Positions 6,770 to 8,698 of a stretch of DNA of 8,698 bases are shown one piece after another. The position numbers and the translations under genes are program-made. This stretch comes from Gammaproteobacteria bacterium. GTDB lineage: Bacteria; Pseudomonadota; Gammaproteobacteria; Burkholderiales; Burkholderiaceae_C. How positions within the stretch are numbered: position 1 is the stretch's first letter; each line of letters opens with the position of its first letter. Under the pieces are notes generated by a model that saw only the letters and a program-made list of their open reading frames with translations, made no database searches and was not told the origin of the DNA. The stretch is from NCBI GenBank assembly GCA_018903185.1, contig JAHIQV010000344.1:1-8698 (forward strand). The letters are read 5' to 3'.

Positions 6770-8260
6770 ATGGACTTTGAACTCAAATCCCTTTCGCATC
6801 AGCAAGCAGCCAGGCTGCCCGTGGACGCCCTGCTGGTTCTGGTGCCCGACGGGGCCGATGTGTCCGGCACGGCCGACGCCGCGCTGGTCAGCCTGATCCG
6901 CGAAGCCACCCGCCGGGGTGATCTGGAGCCGGGTGCCGGCAAGGCCTTGAGTTGCTACCGCCCGCAGGATATCAAGGCGTCGTGGTTGGTGCTGGTTCGC
7001 TCAGGCGACGGATCGGTGTCTGCGGTGCGCAAGGCGGTGCTCGCGGGCATGGCCCTGCTCAAGCAGCCTGGTGTGAAAAAACTGGGTTTGATGCTGAGCC
7101 TGCTGGATCGGGATGCGTTGGCCGTGCGCGTGGCCATGATGGCCTGCGCCGACGCCACCTACTGTTTCACCACCACCAAGCCTTCGGCCAAGGCTCGGAC
7201 GATCAGCCAGGTCTTCCTGGGTGTGAGCGATGCCACAGCAGCGCGCGCCGAATTTGCCGCCGGCAAAGCTCAGGTGACCGGGGTGGAATTGGCCAAGGAA
7301 TGGGCCAACCGCCCGGCCAACCACGCCACCCCCAGCATGCTGGCGGACGCCGCACGCAAGCTCGGGCGCAAGCCCGGTATGAAGACCGAAGTGCTGGGAC
7401 CGAAAGAGGTTGCGGCGCTCGGCATGGGGGCTTTTCTGGCCGTGGCCCAGGGATCGGCCGAGCCTTTGCGCTTCATCGTCATGCATTACAGCGGTGCGGC
7501 CAAAACCAGCGCGCCGGTGGTGCTGGTGGGCAAGGGCATCACATTCGATACCGGCGGCATCTCCATCAAGCCTGCGGCTGAAATGGATGAAATGAAGTTC
7601 GACATGGGTGGGGCCGCCAGCGTGCTGGGCACCTTTGCCGCGTTGGCCGAGCTGCAGCCCGCCATCAACGTGGTGGGCCTGATTCCGAGCTGCGAGAACA
7701 TGCCGGATGGCCTGGCGGTCAAGCCCGGTGATGTGGTCACCAGCATGAGTGGTCAGACCATTGAAGTGCTCAACACCGATGCCGAAGGACGCCTCATCCT
7801 GTGCGATGCGTTGACCTACGCCGCGCGGTTCAAGCCGCGCAGCGTGATCGACATCGCCACGCTCACCGGTGCCTGCGTGATCGCCCTGGGCGCCGTGCGC
7901 TCGGGTCTTTTTTCTGCGCGCGAAGAACTCGCGCAAGCACTCGGCCAGGCCGGTGACCAGTCGCTGGATTTGTGCTGGCGCATGCCACTGGACGACGAGT
8001 ACGCCGAAGGCCTGAAGTCGAACTTTGCCGACATGGGCAACGTGGCTGGTCGGGCAGGCGGAGCCATTACTGCCGCAAAGTTTCTGCAGAAGTTCACGGC
8101 CGACCTGCCCTGGGCTCACCTGGACATCGCCGGGACCGCCTGGAAAAGCGGCACGGCCAAGGGCGCAACCGGTCGGCCCGTGCCCCTGTTGCTGCAATAC
8201 CTGATCAACGAAGCGGGCGTTGCGACCAAGGCGCCGGTCAAGGCTGCGCGCCAGAAATAG
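6770..8260 (+). CDS. pepA: Leucyl aminopeptidase PepA (M17 family, cytosol aminopeptidase)
   Basis: This complete 496-residue enzyme is a hexameric two-metal aminopeptidase of the cytoplasm that removes N-terminal residues, leucine preferred, from peptides. An N-terminal macro-like domain covers about 1-160 and the catalytic domain about 170-485. Dinuclear metal ligands are K255 and D260 (GKGITFDTGG), D278 (KFDMGG), and D337 and E339 in the M17 signature NTDAEGRL (336-343). K267 (SIKP) and R341 are the catalytic lysine and arginine. All are present and correctly spaced, at a constant offset of 15 from E. coli PepA numbering as I recall it. In E. coli PepA is also a DNA-binding protein (Xer recombination, carAB repression); whether this one binds DNA cannot be read here. 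The ATG at 6770 has AGGAA upstream. It is followed by holC, the usual partner. Confidence 0.96.
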   Translation: MDFELKSLSHQQAARLPVDALLVLVPDGADVSGTADAALVSLIREATRRGDLEPGAGKALSCYRPQDIKASWLVLVRSGDGSVSAVRKAVLAGMALLKQPGVKKLGLMLSLLDRDALAVRVAMMACADATYCFTTTKPSAKARTISQVFLGVSDATAARAEFAAGKAQVTGVELAKEWANRPANHATPSMLADAARKLGRKPGMKTEVLGPKEVAALGMGAFLAVAQGSAEPLRFIVMHYSGAAKTSAPVVLVGKGITFDTGGISIKPAAEMDEMKFDMGGAASVLGTFAALAELQPAINVVGLIPSCENMPDGLAVKPGDVVTSMSGQTIEVLNTDAEGRLILCDALTYAARFKPRSVIDIATLTGACVIALGAVRSGLFSAREELAQALGQAGDQSLDLCWRMPLDDEYAEGLKSNFADMGNVAGRAGGAITAAKFLQKFTADLPWAHLDIAGTAWKSGTAKGATGRPVPLLLQYLINEAGVATKAPVKAARQK

Positions 8261-8313
8261 CCAGACGGTATGGATGCACCTGCAACCGGGGCCAACCCAT
8301 CGAGGTGTCCGGC

Positions 8314-8698
8314 ATGACCGAAGTGGCCTTCCACTTCAATGCACCGGACAAACTGGGTTATGCCTGCCGCCTTCTGCGAAAGGCCTACCTCAAGGGTGCG
8401 CGTGTGGTGGTGCTCGGTTCGTCCAGGGACTGTGCGTCACTTGACCAGGCGCTCTGGACCATGACGGCGGGTGAATTTGTTCCGCACTGTCGCGAGAGCG
8501 GTGCGGCCTTGTTGTTGAAGGCTTCTCCCATACTCATTGCCAGCGGCCATGTGCCGCCCGCTGATTTCCCCGCAGACGTGCTCCTCAACCTGACCGACGC
8601 ATATCCCGCCGGGTTTGAACGGTTTGAGCGGGTGATTGAGGTGGTCACGCTCGACGAGGCTGATCGCCAGCGCGCACGCGAACGCTGGAAGCAATACA
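8314..8698 (+). CDS. holC: DNA polymerase III subunit chi (HolC), 3' end outside the window
   Basis: This frame is open from the ATG at 8314 to the window end, giving 128 codons without a stop. HolC is usually about 140-150 residues, so only the last few are missing. Chi pairs with psi (HolD) in the clamp-loader complex and binds the C-terminal tail of single-stranded-DNA-binding protein. Family features are the N-terminal segment TEVAFHFNAPDKLGYACRLL, the central LDQALWTMTAGEFVPH (residues 43-58), and the C-terminal block with DVLLNL, FERFERVIEVV and RQRARERWKQY. A GAGG (8302-8305) eight bases before the ATG acts as ribosome binding site. It starts 53 bases after the pepA stop on the same strand with no terminator-like structure between, so co-transcription with pepA is likely. 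Confidence 0.92.
   Translation, partial: MTEVAFHFNAPDKLGYACRLLRKAYLKGARVVVLGSSRDCASLDQALWTMTAGEFVPHCRESGAALLLKASPILIASGHVPPADFPADVLLNLTDAYPAGFERFERVIEVVTLDEADRQRARERWKQY

Noticed and set aside
7001..8197. 398-codon minus-strand open frame opposite pepA
   Set aside because: It is the antisense shadow of a fully conserved aminopeptidase; His/Gly/Arg-rich with no domain or ribosome binding site.

Overview
The window is GC-rich chromosomal DNA from a betaproteobacterium, most likely order Burkholderiales and family Comamonadaceae (Acidovorax/Hydrogenophaga/Rhodoferax-like). This rests on protein sequence character, third-position GC bias, the pepA-holC / lptF-lptG layout, and an intergenic hairpin cluster of a style I associate with that family. 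The genus assignment is an inference. The content is ordinary core genome. I see no mobile element, CRISPR array, tRNA, rRNA or defence system.

Left part, plus strand (1-1833). The window opens inside the C-terminal part of hrpA, a DEAH-box RNA helicase. Its frame runs to a TGA at 958-960 but is broken by an in-frame TAG at 712-714, and the 81 codons after the TAG still look like HrpA. Next is a monocistronic gene for a Tat-exported Rieske-type [2Fe-2S] protein (1117-1833), preceded by a clear Shine-Dalgarno sequence and a candidate promoter.

Middle part, minus strand (6742 down to 1866). Five genes lie head to tail: lptF, lptG, cbiX, cysB and a class I aminotransferase of the methionine-aminotransferase type. 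lptF/lptG and cbiX/cysB each overlap by four bases (ATGA), and lptG and cbiX are four bases apart. The first four genes are therefore probably one transcript. It joins the LPS-export permease pair to a siroheme-type chelatase and the cysteine-regulon activator. A 141-base gap holding three inverted repeats separates cysB from the aminotransferase. The aminotransferase converges on the Rieske gene with only 32 bases between stops.

Right part, plus strand (6770-8698). pepA (M17 leucyl aminopeptidase, complete) diverges from lptF across only 27 bases. It is followed 53 bases later by holC (DNA polymerase III chi), which runs off the end of the window.

By function, LptF/LptG move lipopolysaccharide out of the inner membrane. 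CbiX supplies metal insertion for siroheme, the cofactor of sulfite and nitrite reductases. CysB switches on sulfate assimilation, and the aminotransferase probably handles methionine or its keto acid, so three adjacent genes share a sulfur theme. The points most worth a second look are the amber codon in hrpA, the structured cysB-aminotransferase spacer, and the unpartnered Tat-Rieske protein.
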